Shown: positions 44,901 to 59,900 of the stretch, piece after piece
Layout of the letters: every line of letters begins with the position of its first letter
Numbering within the stretch: position 1 is the stretch's first letter
From: Promethearchaeota archaeon
GTDB lineage: Archaea > Asgardarchaeota > Lokiarchaeia > Sigyniarchaeales > SOKP01
Length of the DNA stretch: 64,000 nt
Reading direction: 5' to 3'
Assembly: GCA_016840085.1 (NCBI GenBank)
Contig: JAEOTA010000054.1
Location: 104,327 to 168,326 of the forward strand
Notes under the pieces: model-generated
What the model was told of the DNA's origin: nothing
The model's input: the letters and a program-made list of their open reading frames with translations, nothing else
Databases searched by the model: none
Program-made: the position numbers and the translations under genes

Positions 44901-47900
44901 CGAGTCAATATGACTCAAGTATTTATCTTTAAAATGTTAGATCTTAATTTGTATTAAGACTATTTTTAATAATTATGAGAACTTTACTTTTTTATTAACT
45001 TAATTTGAAAAGATTTAGGTATTTAAAAAAATGCCATTAAAAACGCCGGAAGAATATTTAGAGAGTATTAAAAGACCTGTAAACTTATACATGTTTGGTG
45101 AAAAAGTAAAAGAGTTTTGGAATCACCCAATTATCAAACCTTCGATAAATACTGTTATGAAAATTTATGAATTAGCACAATTGGATGAATATAAGGACCT
45201 CATGACAGCAAAATCACATTTAACTGGTGAAACAATTAATCGATTCACTCACATTCATCAATCTATAGATGATTTAATTAAAAAAGTACAAATGCAAAGA
45301 TTACTTGGACAAAAAACTGCGTGTTGTTTTCAGAGATGTGTTGGTTTTGATACCGCTAATGCGTTATACAGTGTAACTTCCGAAATGGATAAAAAATATG
45401 GAACAGATTATCATAACCGATTCAAAAATTATTGGATTGAAGTACAAAATCAAGATTTAATGGTTGATGGGGCCATGACAGATACAAAAGGAGATCGAAG
45501 TAAAAGACCTAACCAACAATCAGATCTAGATGCATATTTGCATATTGTGGAAGAGAATGATGAGGGTATTGTCGTTCGAGGCGCAAAAGTCCATCAGACT
45601 GGATTTTTAAACTCTCATAGAGCCATTATTATGCCTACTCTTACTATACGTCCTGGAGAAGAAGAATACGCTGTTAGTTTCGGAATAGATACTAATGCTA
45701 AAGGAATCACTTTAGTATATGGAAGGCAATCATGTGATACTAGAAAAATGGAAAAAGGAAAATTAGATATTGGTAACTTTAAGTATGGAGGTCAAGAGAT
45801 ATTTGTAATCTTTGATAATGTGTTTGTTCCAAAAGATCAAATCTTTATGAAGGGTGAAATTGAATTTTCAGGAGAATTAGTCAACAGATTTGCTGGTTTT
45901 CATAGACAATCATATGGCGGGTGTAAAGTGGGAGTTGGAGATGTGCTCATTGGGGCAGCAGCTTTAATTTCAGAATATAATGGGACAGAAAGAGCGTCTC
46001 ACATTCGTGATAAACTTGTTGAGATGGTTCATTTAAACGAGACACTATATAGTTGTGGAATTGCATGTAGTTCTTTGGGTTTTCAAAGAGAAGCTGGAAA
46101 TTATGAAATGGATATGCTACTTGCAAATGTTTGTAAGCAAAATGTTACTCGATTTCCCTATGAAATAGGGAGATTAGCTGAAGATCTCGCCGGGGGATTA
46201 ATATGTACACTTCCTTCTGAAGCAGATTTCAAATCTGAGGAAATTGGTCACTTAATAAGCAAATATCTTTCCACATGTGAAGGAATAGGACCTGATGATC
46301 GTTATAAAGTTCTGCGCTTTATTGAAAATTTGACGATGGGCGTTGCTTCAGTAAGCTATCGGACGGAATCAATGCATGGAGCAGGAAGCCCTATGACGCA
46401 GAGAATTATGATTTCACGTCAAGCCAATCTGGAAGAAAAGAAGAAGCATGTAAAAAATATTCTTGATATTGATTAAATTGTAAATGTTATAAGAAAATTT
46501 TAAACGTACTATAATTTTAATCCAATTAAATAAATAATTCCATTTTCTAAATTGGTAAAACATGAGTGAGAAATCATTTGATGAGATATTTTCTGTTTTT
46601 GAAGAGGTTTGCAACAGCTATAAAAGGAGTAATCAATATTTTGACATTCTTTTTGATTCAGAATCATCTGCTCTTATTACAAAATCACGTACATCAGAAA
46701 ATATTGTTGTGAATGCAAAGAAATCGGGAATAGTTGCTAGAACATTTACAGGCATATGGAAAGAAATAACTTTAACTGAATTTTCAGGCATAAAAAAAAT
46801 CGAAGAAAAATTGCCTAGAGTTGCAAATATGGGTAAAAATCTTATGGAATTTGAAGGATGGAGTTTAAATGAAGAAATAAAGCCAAAAATTAATCCACTT
46901 GAAGTTCCAATTGATGAAAAAATCAAAAAAGTTAGAGATATTTATGACTATATGATGAAAACTGATGACCGAATAATTAATACGGAAGTTAAATACATGG
47001 AACAATTTACGGAACGAATTTTTTTTAATAATGAAGGATGTCAATTAAGGCAAGTCATCCCTAGATCAAAACTCTTTATTATTCCTGTAGCAAAAGAAGG
47101 AATTGTAGCAGACTATGATTATTACATTGATACTGGTGAAATTGGCTTTGAAATCTTTGATAAGATTGATAATGACACATTAGATAAAACTGCTGAAAAA
47201 TCTTTGGAGCTGCTCCAAGCAGTATTAGCACCTTCTGGAAAATATCCTGTCATTTTAGACCCTGGTATGACTGGAATAGTCGCACATGAAAGTTTTGGAC
47301 ATGGTCTTGAAGCAGATCAAGTTATGCGGGATAGAAGTTATTTGAAAGCGAAACTTAATCAACAAGTTGCATCTGAAATTTGTACAATCTGTGATTCACC
47401 TACAATTGATAATGCTTTTGGGACTTACTTTTTTGATGATGAGGGGATCAAAGCAAGTAAAAATCTATTGGTTAAAGATGGGATATTAAAAGATTTCATA
47501 TATGATAGAAGAACTGCTTCTGCGTTAAATGCCATCCCAAAAGGTAATGGGAGAAGGGAAAGTTTTGCTCATCCTGTTCACCCAAGAATGACAAATACTT
47601 ATTTTGAACCTGGTGATTATTCCCTAGAAGAAATGATTAAAGGAATCAAGTATGGTGTGTTTTTGGTTCATGAATATTTCGGTATGGAAGATCCACTTGG
47701 AGGAGGGATGCAAAACACTTCTAAGAAAGGCTATTTAATTGAGAATGGAGAAAAAACCAAGATATTAAAGGCGGTAACACTAAGTGGTCATGTATTGGAG
47801 ACATTACCCAAAATTGATGCAATTAGTAGGGGACCAATTGAAATAAATGGAGGGACATGTGGCAAAGGTGATGAAGATAATGTTCCTGTAGGGAGCGGAG

Positions 47901-50900
47901 GTACTTACGTTCGAATTAAAGAAGCATTAATTAGTCCAGGGTGATATTAAAGATGACAAATGAAAAATTTGATTTAATTGAAGAAACTCTTAAAGCGAAA
48001 AATATTGAGGAATATGAAATTTATTTCATTGAAAAAGAATTCTATGAAACAATGTTCTTAAAAAGTGAACCAGAAGTAGAAAGAGAAATAGAAGATTTTG
48101 AGTATTTTATCCGAATCCTTACTCAAAAAGGAGATCAAACGGGAGTAGGTGTTGTTAAAGGAAATTCTATGGATTCTAAAGAATTAGGAAAAAATATAGA
48201 TACTTGCGTTTTGCTTTCTAAGAATAATATTACTTCAAAATATCGGTTTCCAGAAAAGAGACCAATTTCAAAAATTACTACAGCTGACAACGCTATATTG
48301 AAAGATCCGATTGGTATAAAAAATGATCTATGTGAAGAGCTAATAAGCCTAGTTAAAGAACAAAAAGGAGTAGTTCCAACTTTTGGTCGGTTAAGGTTAC
48401 ATATTAAAAATAGCTTGTTAAGAAATAGTAATGAAGTAAATCTTGATTCCACAAAAACATTCTTGTATGTAGAATATTCCTTAAAGGCACAAAGAAATGG
48501 GAAATTATCTGAATATTGGAACACAGAATATTTCAAAGAAAAAGAACATTTAAATTTTAAGAAAAGAGTGGTTGAATGGGCAAAAATTGCAAAAGATACT
48601 TTAATAGCAGAACCACCTAAACCTAATAAGGAAGCAATTGTTATATTTACACCTCATGTTTTAAAGGAAGCAATTATTCCCGTGATTGGATTTCATGCTT
48701 CAGGACAGTCTTTTAGCGAGGAGACTTCTGCTTACAATATAAATAATGAGGTGGCTTCTAAAGAAATCACAATTATAGATGATGGACTCCTTGAAGGCGG
48801 ATTAAGCTCTAACCCATGGGATGGTGAAGGAAATCCTCATCAGAAAACAGTAGTGATCAAAAATGGTATCTTCCAAAAACGATTGTATGATCAAAAATAT
48901 GCTAAAATAAACGGTGAAGATTCAACTGGAAACGGGATAAGAAGCAATTTTGGTGGAATTAATAATGGGATTAGCAATTTCCAAATTATTCCTGGAACCA
49001 CATCTTTAGATGATATGATTTCAGATATAAAAGAAGGTTATTATATAGAGAAATTTTCATGGTTGAACCCTGAAGAATTATCAGGATATTTCGGCGCAGA
49101 AATAAGAAATGGCTATTATATTAAAAATGGTGAATTTCAGAATCCAATAAAACTTGGAAATGTGAGTGGTAATGTTTTAGAAATGATGAAAAATTGTCTA
49201 CATATTTCAAAAGAAACAGAATTTTCAGAGAATTCTCTCTTTCCATATATGTGTTTCTCTAATTTAACCGTGTCATTTTAAAATTAATATTAATCTTTTT
49301 TATTTAAGACCTTAAAAAAAAGTAGAATAAGAATTAATTATCTTTTTCAATCTCAACTTTAATTAAGTTGTAATTTCTTGTTCCTAAGCCTATTTCTTCA
49401 GCTGCTTTTAATTGTGTTTCCCAGTGTTTTGATTCTTTTCCATCTTGATTAAAATTCATCTCTCTGGACTGAGGATCATAACGAGGGATGTGTGAAAACC
49501 ATTCAAAAGGTCCTTGCATTGGTATATTTTTTACTTCCGAAAGAATTGAATGAGGGTTAATTGAAGATTTATGTATAAGATCTACGGTAGCTTGATCCAA
49601 GGCAACGGGATCTAAGGACGCTAAAACCCCAATATCTGGAACAAACGGGATGTCAGAACCTCCTGTACAATCACATTGATAGGTTATATCTATAGCAAAA
49701 TTAATGTAAAAAATCTTATCTTTTCCGAAATAATCTACTACTCCCTTGGCGTTGTCAACCATCTGAGTAATAAATTCAACACGCGGAACGTGACCTATAT
49801 TAATTACTTCATCTTTACATACAGAAGCACACATATAACAAAATTTACACAATTCTTCGTTAAAACTTAATTTATTGTCATCATCTTTGGTCAAAGCATG
49901 TGTAGGACATATATTAATACAATTCTTGCATTCAAGATTACAAGAATCAAAATTAAACTCGAAAGTTTTCCCTGTATGTGCTTCAACCTTACCTCCCTTA
50001 GAAACACATCCGATTCCAAGATTTTTTATTGAACCTCCGAAACCGGCACTTGCATGTCCTTTAAAATGAGTTGCCATAATCATATAATCAAATTTTCTTA
50101 AGCGTCCTGCTACTAACACTTCATTAAAACGTTTCCCATTAATCTTCTGAATTTCAATATCAGTTCCATCCTCCCCATCTAACATTAAAATTGGTGCTCC
50201 CATAGTTTCTTCTGTAAAACCATGAATTAAGGCAGTTTTTAAATATTCAGTTTCAGTTGCTCTACCCGAATATTCTGTATGAACCCCAGAGACACTTTCT
50301 GGTACACCCCATCCACATGATTCTGCTAAAGATGGAACAGCGCCTAAATCTTTAGTATAATCGCATAAAAATCGTAAATAACTTGGACGGAGATATCGAG
50401 TATTCTCTAATGCTCCAAAATGTGTCTTAATTACTATTTTATCGCCACTTTTAATCCTTTGCTCAATTCCAAGCTTCTTCAATGCTAATGGACCTTTAAA
50501 TTTACTCATACTTTGCTCATGAGAGTGAGTTCGAGCTGTAAAATAAAATACATCTGATTTCATTTCTTTTCACTAATTAAAACTTCTCTATAATTCATGT
50601 AAATAATTAGGGTTTATAATTTAAGGCAAAAAATATTTTAACACTAATTAATTCTATTAATATAATAAATAAATACAATAATAACTCAGAAAAAAAAAGA
50701 AAAATAGGACGGTATTTTAATGGCCCGCTGTCCAGAAAGTTTTTTTGTATACACAAATTAACATGGATTGCGGAGGGTTTATGAAATACCATTCAGCTAT
50801 AAAACAAGTCGTCTGCCAATCATGTGGACTTTCTTTAACGAGGCATGAATTAGATCGTTATTGGAAAAAGGTGAGGAATGAAAATATTTCGGAGGTAGAT

Positions 50901-53900
50901 GATACGCAGCAAAAGAAAAATCGACGTAAAGAATGGCTTGAATGGTATTCTTCTTCCAAATCTGATAAAGAATATTAAAAGTAGAAATTATAAAGAAATT
51001 CTACATAAAAAGAGAATTCTATTTAGAATAAGAAAAATTGAGTTATAATCTATTAATTACCAAGCATTCTTTCAATAATATCTTCTAATAATTCTGCTAA
51101 TTTTTTTGCGGGAATATCTAATAAAGTAATTTCTAGATGCCTTCCTCGAGTAGCATCTTCAATTCTCACCGTTTTTGAAGCAATAATTTTAAGTTGGTTA
51201 AGTTGGCGTATATATTTTCTGAAACTCATTTTTACATGCGGTTCTACTAAATAACTCTCACATATTACCTTATATTCTTCGTACGCATCATCAACAAGAG
51301 TAAAAGGTGTATCGGAGTTTATCAATGATCTCGTAATTCCATACAAAGCTAACAGCTCTTGATCTTTTAATTCGTCAATTATATCATTTCTAAATGTAGG
51401 ATATACATCATCTGAAGCTTCTCTAATTATATCAGCTGTAATTAAGTTCAATTCTTCTTTATCGCAATATGACCCACTTTTTCTTAATATTTCAATTCCA
51501 TGTCTCATGTTTTTATGGTCCACAACTATCTGAGAAACCATAGTTAATAGTTCTTCATCAATAACATATTCTTTAAGTGCTAATTCGCTGCGGTATTTTA
51601 AAATTTGCATTGCTTCATCAAATTCATAGGGTTCAAGTTTAATTCTCTCGTTCAATCTGCTTAAAATTCTTTCATTTTCAATCCGCATCCAATCTTTACT
51701 TCTACAAATTAATAGCAATGATAATTTTGCGTTTTGATGTCCAAAAGTTTCTGCAATGTCAAGAAATGCTAAAACATCATCAGGATTTAAAAGATGAATC
51801 TCATCTATTATCAATAACATATAACCTTGTTCCCGAATTAGTTGGGAGAGAATTAACTTTAAGGCTTCGTCGTCGCTAAAGCCTCTACCGCTTCCATGCT
51901 GATATTTAGCGAGAAGCTCTCTGATTATCTTACTTTTAGAACGAAAATTGATACAATTATAATATTCAATGAAGAGATTTACATCTTTTTCAGTTGCAAT
52001 TGTTCTAAAATTTTTGCCGAAATATCTCGCAGTGCAAGTTTTTCCAACACCGCCTTTTCCCAAGATAAGACAATTTATAGAAGGCTGCTCTTCTTCTTCC
52101 AAAATTCTCCTATAATTAAAAATTAATGTTTTTAGAGCGTCATCTCGACAATATAACTTGTCCGGCACCCAACTTAAATCAAGAGTTCCAGACATTCGAA
52201 AAACTGATTTTTTCCCAAATTCCTTTCTAAAAGCATCCTCGTCCATAATAAATCGAGTAAGCAAAATATATTTATTAATAAATAAGTAATAATGGCACAG
52301 ATTAGGTAAAAAGTTTATTATACTTATGAATTTATGTTTTTTAACTAATAAAATGATTATGTAATAAATAAAATATATACATTTACATTTAATCCATTTT
52401 ATTTAAGGGATGCATCTGGGAGTATGCTTCTTTCAGCTTAGTTATATCATTTTTGGCGTAAATCCGTGTAGTATTTGGATTTGAATGGCCTAAAATATCT
52501 TGTAATTCGCTAATATCCATTCCTGAACGTCTAAGATGAGTTGCCCCCGTATGTCGGAATATGTGTGGGGTGACGATCTTAGAATCTGGAAACCCACATT
52601 TATCTTTTATGGATTTTATATCAGATTGAACAACGCGAGGATATAATTTCTGACTTCGAGTATTTACCAATAAATAATCTTCAGAATCGTAATAAATTCT
52701 GTCATTGAGAACATCCTTAATAAGTTCTAAAGTCCTGTGATCTACAGGCACTATCCTCTCTTTATTTCCTTTTCCGCGAAGTCTGATATATTCTTTCTCA
52801 AAATCAATATCTCGAATTTTAATGTTACATAACTCACTTACTCTTGCCATCGTCGAGTATAATAACCTTACAATTAAATAATAACGTTGGCTTTTACGAG
52901 AATTGAATAGCATTCTATCTTTTAATTTTTTAAAGATTAATTCTATATCAGACAAATCTAAAAATTTGGGTAAGCTTTCTTCAAGTTTAATCTTCGGTGT
53001 TTTAATCGTACTCATAGGATCTTTCGAAATGAATTCGTTAAGAACAAGAAATTTGAAAAATGAACGTAATGAAGCAATTTTTCGACTTATACCTTTTTTC
53101 GTGTAATTCATTTCATTTAACTTTTTCAAAAAAAATCGAATCTTTTGACGAATAAGCGGAGAATTTAATGAGAGATCTCCTATAATATTAATAAATTTCT
53201 GAAGATCATAACGATATGCTTTGATGGTTGAAGAAGAACAGCCCTCCTCGACTTCTTTGGCTATTAAGAAGTCTTCTATAAAATCAGAAATTTTAGAGGT
53301 TTCCATAATAAGAGATGTATTATCATGATAATACATAATACACTGTAATATTCACATAATATCAGTTTCATTCCTTTTTCAAAGGGTGGATATATTTCAG
53401 AGAGGTGTTTATTTTGTTTATTTTGTCTGTCCTTCTCCATACCATCCTTTTTTAATAAATAAGTATGCATTCATCGCTGCTGTCGTTGCTTCCCCAACTG
53501 CCGTTGCTACCTGTCGTATTCCACCTGTTACATCTCCTGCTGCATAAATACCGGGAATATTAGTTTCTTGTTTCTCATTGACCTTAATATAATTATATTC
53601 ATCAGTATCAATACCTGCTTTTTTCGCTAATTCGCTCTGTGGCTCAACTCCTATTGCAACGAAGAGAGCTTTTATATTTATTTCAGTTATTTCGTCAGTT
53701 TCATGATTTTTAATTTTTAGCTTCCCTACTCTGTCTTCTTCTGCGATAATTTCTTCAATAGTGCTATTAAACATTTTTGTGACATTATTTAATGCCATAA
53801 CCTCATCTGCAATTGCTTTTTCTGCACGCATACGGTGACGTCTATGAATAAGATACACTTCTCTTGCAACACCTGAAAGATAAATTGCTTCTAGACCCGC

Positions 53901-56900
53901 TGCATTCCCACCACCAACCGTAGCAACTACCTGATTTCTAAATAAAGGACCGTCACAAGTAGCACAGTAAGAAATTCCATTACCTATTAATTCTATCTCA
54001 TTAGGTAATCCAAGTGTTTGATGTTTCGAACCAGTAGCAATTATGATGGCTTTTACTTTTATGTTACCTTTATATGTAGTTATGGTCATTTCTTTTGGAT
54101 TGATTGCTGAGATTTTTTCATAAAAAAAAGTAGCTCCCCAATTTTCCGCTTGATCCTTCATTTTTTCAGTTAATTCAAGACCGTTGATACTCTCGAATCC
54201 GGGATAATTTTCGATTTTGGGAGCTGTCCCGGCTAGCCCTCCAAAACTTTCACACTCATAGAGAATAGTCCTTAAACCCATTCTTCCACCATAAATTGCA
54301 GCTGTTAATCCTGCAGGTCCACCCCCAATGATTGCTAGATCTATATCATTTTTATCAGACAATTTTAGTAACCCATACTTTGTAGCTTAATCCAACTTTA
54401 AACATAATAATCTTAATAATAGTATAAATTTTTTTCAAATTTATTTTGGATAAATAAATTCAATTTTTTTATTCTTTTTTTAATTGACGGAGATATTTGC
54501 AAGAGTTTATTCCCGCTCGTGCACCCTCTGCTGCAGCAAAAACTACTTGAAAAATTCCCCCCGTACAATCTCCAGCAGCATAAACTCCTTTAAGATTTGT
54601 TTTTTGTTCTTCATCAACTTTAATATTTCCCATATTATCTAATTCTACTCCCGCTTTTTTGAAAATTGAATTAGACGATATATGAGATAAAATAAATAAA
54701 CAACTTAATTCAAATTCCTTTATTTCTTCAATATTTTCTGATTCAGGCTTAGTAGACTTACATATAATTTTTTGAATGCTGCCTTCCGAATCTGGAACTA
54801 CTTCAATTACTTCCATATTTTCAAAAACTTCAATTCCAACTTCTTTAACGTCATATATCTTTTCAGGCAATTTTTCAATCCCAACTTTTGTGATTATTCG
54901 TACGATGCAACCCATTTGTTGTAATGCTAAAGCATCTTCTAACATTTCTTCGTCTGCACCATATAAATAAACAATTTTATCTTTATAGATCGGTCCATCA
55001 TATAATGCACCATAAGACACTCCATAACCAAGTAAAGAACTCTCACCCTTTATGATATCTTTTCTTTGACCTCCCCCTGTAGCTATAACCACCACGTCAG
55101 AAGTTATGTTAGCAGTTCGTGTAGATATCATATTAACTCCCATCCCTAGCATTAGTGAAATTACATCACCCTTGATTATACTTACATTCTCAGAATAACT
55201 CTCAGCATGATCTTTAAATTTTGCTAACAGATGTTTTCCCTTAATATCTATTTCTCCTGGCCAATTCTGTATTTCTTTTGCTTTTGCTAAAGCAGATAGC
55301 TCTTTGCCATCAAGAATGATAACATCTCTATTTGCTCGGGCACAATACACCCCAGCAGTTAATCCCGCTGGACCAGCACCAATGATTAAGACTTCACACT
55401 TTAATTCGTTCATAAAACTAACCTCTTTGAAGTATTGATTATTTTAAATGAAACCTTTAAAAGTTACTAACTCTCCAGTTACTAATTATAACAATTATTA
55501 TAATATAATTCTTAAATAAAATAGTAATACAATTAAAAAATCTCTTTCTACACAATCTTATAAAAATTTATTAAGTTCCTACATTCTTAGAAAAACATTT
55601 GAAAAAAAAATATTATCTTATGCTTTGAATAAAAAAGATTAAAAGAATTAAGAAATTCTAAGTTAATCTAAATAGAATTTCAATGAAATTTGAGAGTACT
55701 TAAAATTAACTGATAAAATAAAATATCAGAGAAAATAATCCTAAAAAAATCATAGTTGCTCCCATTCCTCGCCCCATTGCTTTTGCTGAAAGTTTTTGTA
55801 CGAAGTTGGAAGTAATAATCCCCGTAAAAAAGGAACCTATACCAAGATAAAATACGAATTCCCAGTTAAAAAAAAATTGACCTTTAACTACGTATCCTAG
55901 TATTTGGTAAGTACTAAACGTAAAAATACACATAATAATACTTAAAATTAAAGCAGTTCCTACACTTTTCTTTAAAGGATAACCATATAATATAATTAAA
56001 ACTAATGTTATGATGAAACCTGAATTCGCACCAAACATCCCTGAATTAAGCCCTATTATAATTCCTAAAACCAGTGTTAATAGAAAGAATAATTTTGAAT
56101 AGGGCCTAATTACACTTTCTAATTGCTCCTCTTCAGTATTTAATCTATTATCTGGTGTTTTCTCAAAATTTTTTAAATTTACATTTTCTTTTTTATTATT
56201 CAAAAATCTCCTGGAAATTTTATGAACCATCTCTTTCAAGGTTTCAGACGTAGGAAATCCTTTAGAAAGAACAGTGGAACCTAAGAGAATAATAAAAACT
56301 GGTAAAAACCACCCGAAAATTATACTCAAAGGAGTTGACATTAAAAGTAGGACACCGAAAAAAGAAGCAACTAAAGAAACTACGATTAAAATAACAATAT
56401 TCTTATTTAAATAATATTGCTTTTTTCTTACATAATTAATTGCTACAGAAGTAGCGGCAATAAAGTCATTTATAACATTCACAGCTATTGCCAATAAAAC
56501 ATCTCCTGTAATTAAAAGTATAAGAGGAACTACGACTCCTTGACCAGTCTGCCCTACAAAACTCATACTAATTCCTACAAGAGCACCTATGAAAATCAAA
56601 AAAATTATATGATAAATTTCTAAAGCCAAAAATAATCAAACCTTTTTTTTTTAAGTTACTTATTTGTTAACCACAATTGAAATAAATATACCATTAAAGT
56701 AGGTCTTGGCTGCTTTTACAATTTCTTTATTGTTTTGAAAAGACATCGCAGCTTTTTTGTAAAGCAACGCTGCCAAAATCCAATTGCAATTTCTCTCTTC
56801 AAGTTTTGCCTTTTCCAATAAAATCTCTTCACTTTCTTCTGAAAGCATTTAGTATCAATTTTTTCTTATATTTTGTTATATTTCGACCTTAACGCCTAAA

Positions 56901-59900
56901 ATTACTACCTTCGAATGATTAATAAACATCTTGTTCAATTTAAAATGTTTTACTTTTTCTTAGAAGAATGATCTATCTCCAATTCAAAATGTTTTAATGA
57001 TTTAGGAAATTTTGAGTGATATTATTATAAAGTTTATAAAAAATCTAAAAAAAAATAGAACTTAAGTGAAAAATTATGGCTGTACCAATAATTTTAATTG
57101 TTGCATTAATAGCAGGGATTATTTCAATAGCAATGGCTATGTACTTTAGATACTTAGTCTTAAAGGAGGATCCTGGAAATGAAAGAATGCAGGAGGTCGC
57201 AGGATACATTGAAGAAGGCGCAAAAACATACTTAAAAGTTCAATATAAGATTTTAGGAATTTTTGTGGCAGTCCTTGCAGTTGCTATGCTATTTTTACCT
57301 TCTCCATTCGAAGAAAGCTATACATATACTAGGCTAGTTGCTGGAGCATTAAATTGGGAACAGATGGTTGCTTACATTATAGGCGCTATCGGATCAATGT
57401 TTGCAGGCTGGCTTGGGATGTACGTTGGTGTTAAAGCAAATACAAGAGCAGCTCAAGGTTGTACTGTTAGTACAAAAAAAGGATTTGACATAGCGTTTTT
57501 TGGAGGAACTGTCATGGGTCTTGCTGTAGTAGGAGTTGCTTTAATTGGTGTTTCAACTTTATATTGGATTGTGCCCGATCCTATGATTGTATTAGGTTTT
57601 AGTTTCGGTGCAAGTAGTGTGGCTTTGTTTATGAAGTGCGGCGGAGGCATATACACTAAAACTGCGGATGTTGGTGCTGATTTAGTAGGGAAGGCTGAAT
57701 ATGATCTTCCTGAAGATGATCCACGAAATCCCGCAACGATTGCTGATAATGTTGGCGATAATGTTGGTGACATTGCCGGCATGGGAAGCGATCTTTTTGA
57801 CTCATATGTAGCTTCCATCATAGCAGCAATGATTTTAGCCGCAACATTACCTAGTTTTGTAGATCTTGTCTTGGAGATGGATGAATATGCAAGGTTTGTA
57901 TTTACAGTTTTTCCTGTTGTATTATGTGGCGTTGGTTTAATAGCATCACTTCTTGGAATCTATATAATAAAATGGAAGGGATCTGATGATCCTGGTAAAG
58001 CTTTAAACACTGGAACTTATTTATCAACAATACTTTTTGCAGGATTAGCTGCTCTATTTACCTTAATAATGGTTGTTGGATTAACGGGAGAGCAAGCAAT
58101 AATGCTATGGAAATTATGTGGGTGTGCTGTTATTGGTCTTTTTGCAGGTATTGTACTTGGTTTTACGAGCGATTACTTTACTAGAGCTGATAGAAAGCCT
58201 ACAAGAAAAATGGCAGAAGCCGCCCAAGAGGGTCATGCTGTTGTTATACTGAGTGGTTTTTCATATGGATTATTAAGTGTAGTTCCACCAGCCATTGGAA
58301 TTATATTTGCTATGATATTTGCATATCTATTAGGTGGTGTTTTTGGGGTTGCAATTGCTGCCGTAGGAATGCTTGCGATAGTAGGAACTATCGTTTCTAA
58401 TGATGCTTATGGTCCTATTGTAGATAATGCAAGAGCTATAGCAGAACAAGGAGATCTTGGAGATGATATAATACGCACAGCAGATCATTTAGATTCAGCG
58501 GGTAATACTGCTAAAGCTATTACTAAAGGATTCGCTATAGGAGCTGCAAATTTAACAGTGCTTGCTTTGATGTTTTCATTTGCAACAGAGGCTAATGATA
58601 TTAATCCTGGGACTATTGATGTAATGGATCTTCTCACATTAAACGTATTAATTGGTGCTTTTATTGGGGTAGTTGTGCCCGCTTTATTCTCCGCATTATT
58701 AGTTATGGCAGTTCAAAGAAATGCTGCCAAAATGGTTGATGAAATCAGAAGACAATTCGAAGAGAATCCAAAAATATTAAAAGGAGAAGAAGCCGCCGAT
58801 TTTAGCAGAACTATTGATATTGCAACTAAGGGATCATTACGAGAATTGATAATCCCAAGTATTATTTCAATTGTCATTCCGATTACAGTTGGAATACTAT
58901 TTGGTGTTGCAGCACTAGGTGCATTCTTGGTAGGGGCTATTCTCTCAGGTTTTGTCTTCGCTATCTTTATGTCAAATAGCGGTGGGGCGTGGGACAACGC
59001 AAAGAAATGGATTGAAGATGGTAATCTCGGAGGAAAAGGCACTGATGTCCATAAAGCATCCATTACAGGCGATACAGTGGGCGATCCATTTAAAGATACC
59101 GCGGGACCAAGTATTAACACCTTATTAGTTGTGATGTCATTAACAGCATCTATCTTTCTAGGATTCTTAATGCTTTTTAGCGGTGGAGCAGGACTTCTTG
59201 TATTCTAATTCAACATTAAAAAACTAAAATAGCAATAAAAATCTCTTCATTTTTTTTATATTTATCTTATTCTTATTGTATAAGTCTTAAAAGGGATCAA
59301 ATGATAAATAATATCTTAAAAGAAATATCTTCAAACTCTATTAATTCTTATATTGAGAAAGACTTAGATGATTTTTACGCTAAGTCATCTCAACATGCTA
59401 ATTTTAATTCTCGTTTAGAAGACAAAATAAGTTGGGTTTTTGCTAAGAATGCAGATTGGCCAAATTGTATCTTTAGAGCCAATTTAGTAGATTTAAATAT
59501 AGAAAATGAAATACTAGAAATAAAAAAGTTAATTCTGGAAGGTAAAGCACCTAATGGCTGGACAGTTGGACCCCTTACAAAACCCTCAAATTTGGGGCAT
59601 TTATTAGAGAAAAATGGTTTTTCAAATGTATATCAACAAGTAGGGATGGCAGTTGATCTAAAGAATATTAAAAATGAAATGATATATAATAATGATTTAG
59701 AAGTTGAGCTTGTAGATAATGAAGAATCCTTGGAACAATGGGCTAAAACTGTTTCATTAGTCTTTAGTGTAAAGGTAGATTTTGAATTACTTAAATTTTT
59801 GCGTCTACAACCTGAAGTGAAATTTTACATTGGTAATTTTGAAGGAAAAGTTATTTCAACTTTAATGTTATATCTTTCATCAGGTGTAGCAGGACTTCAT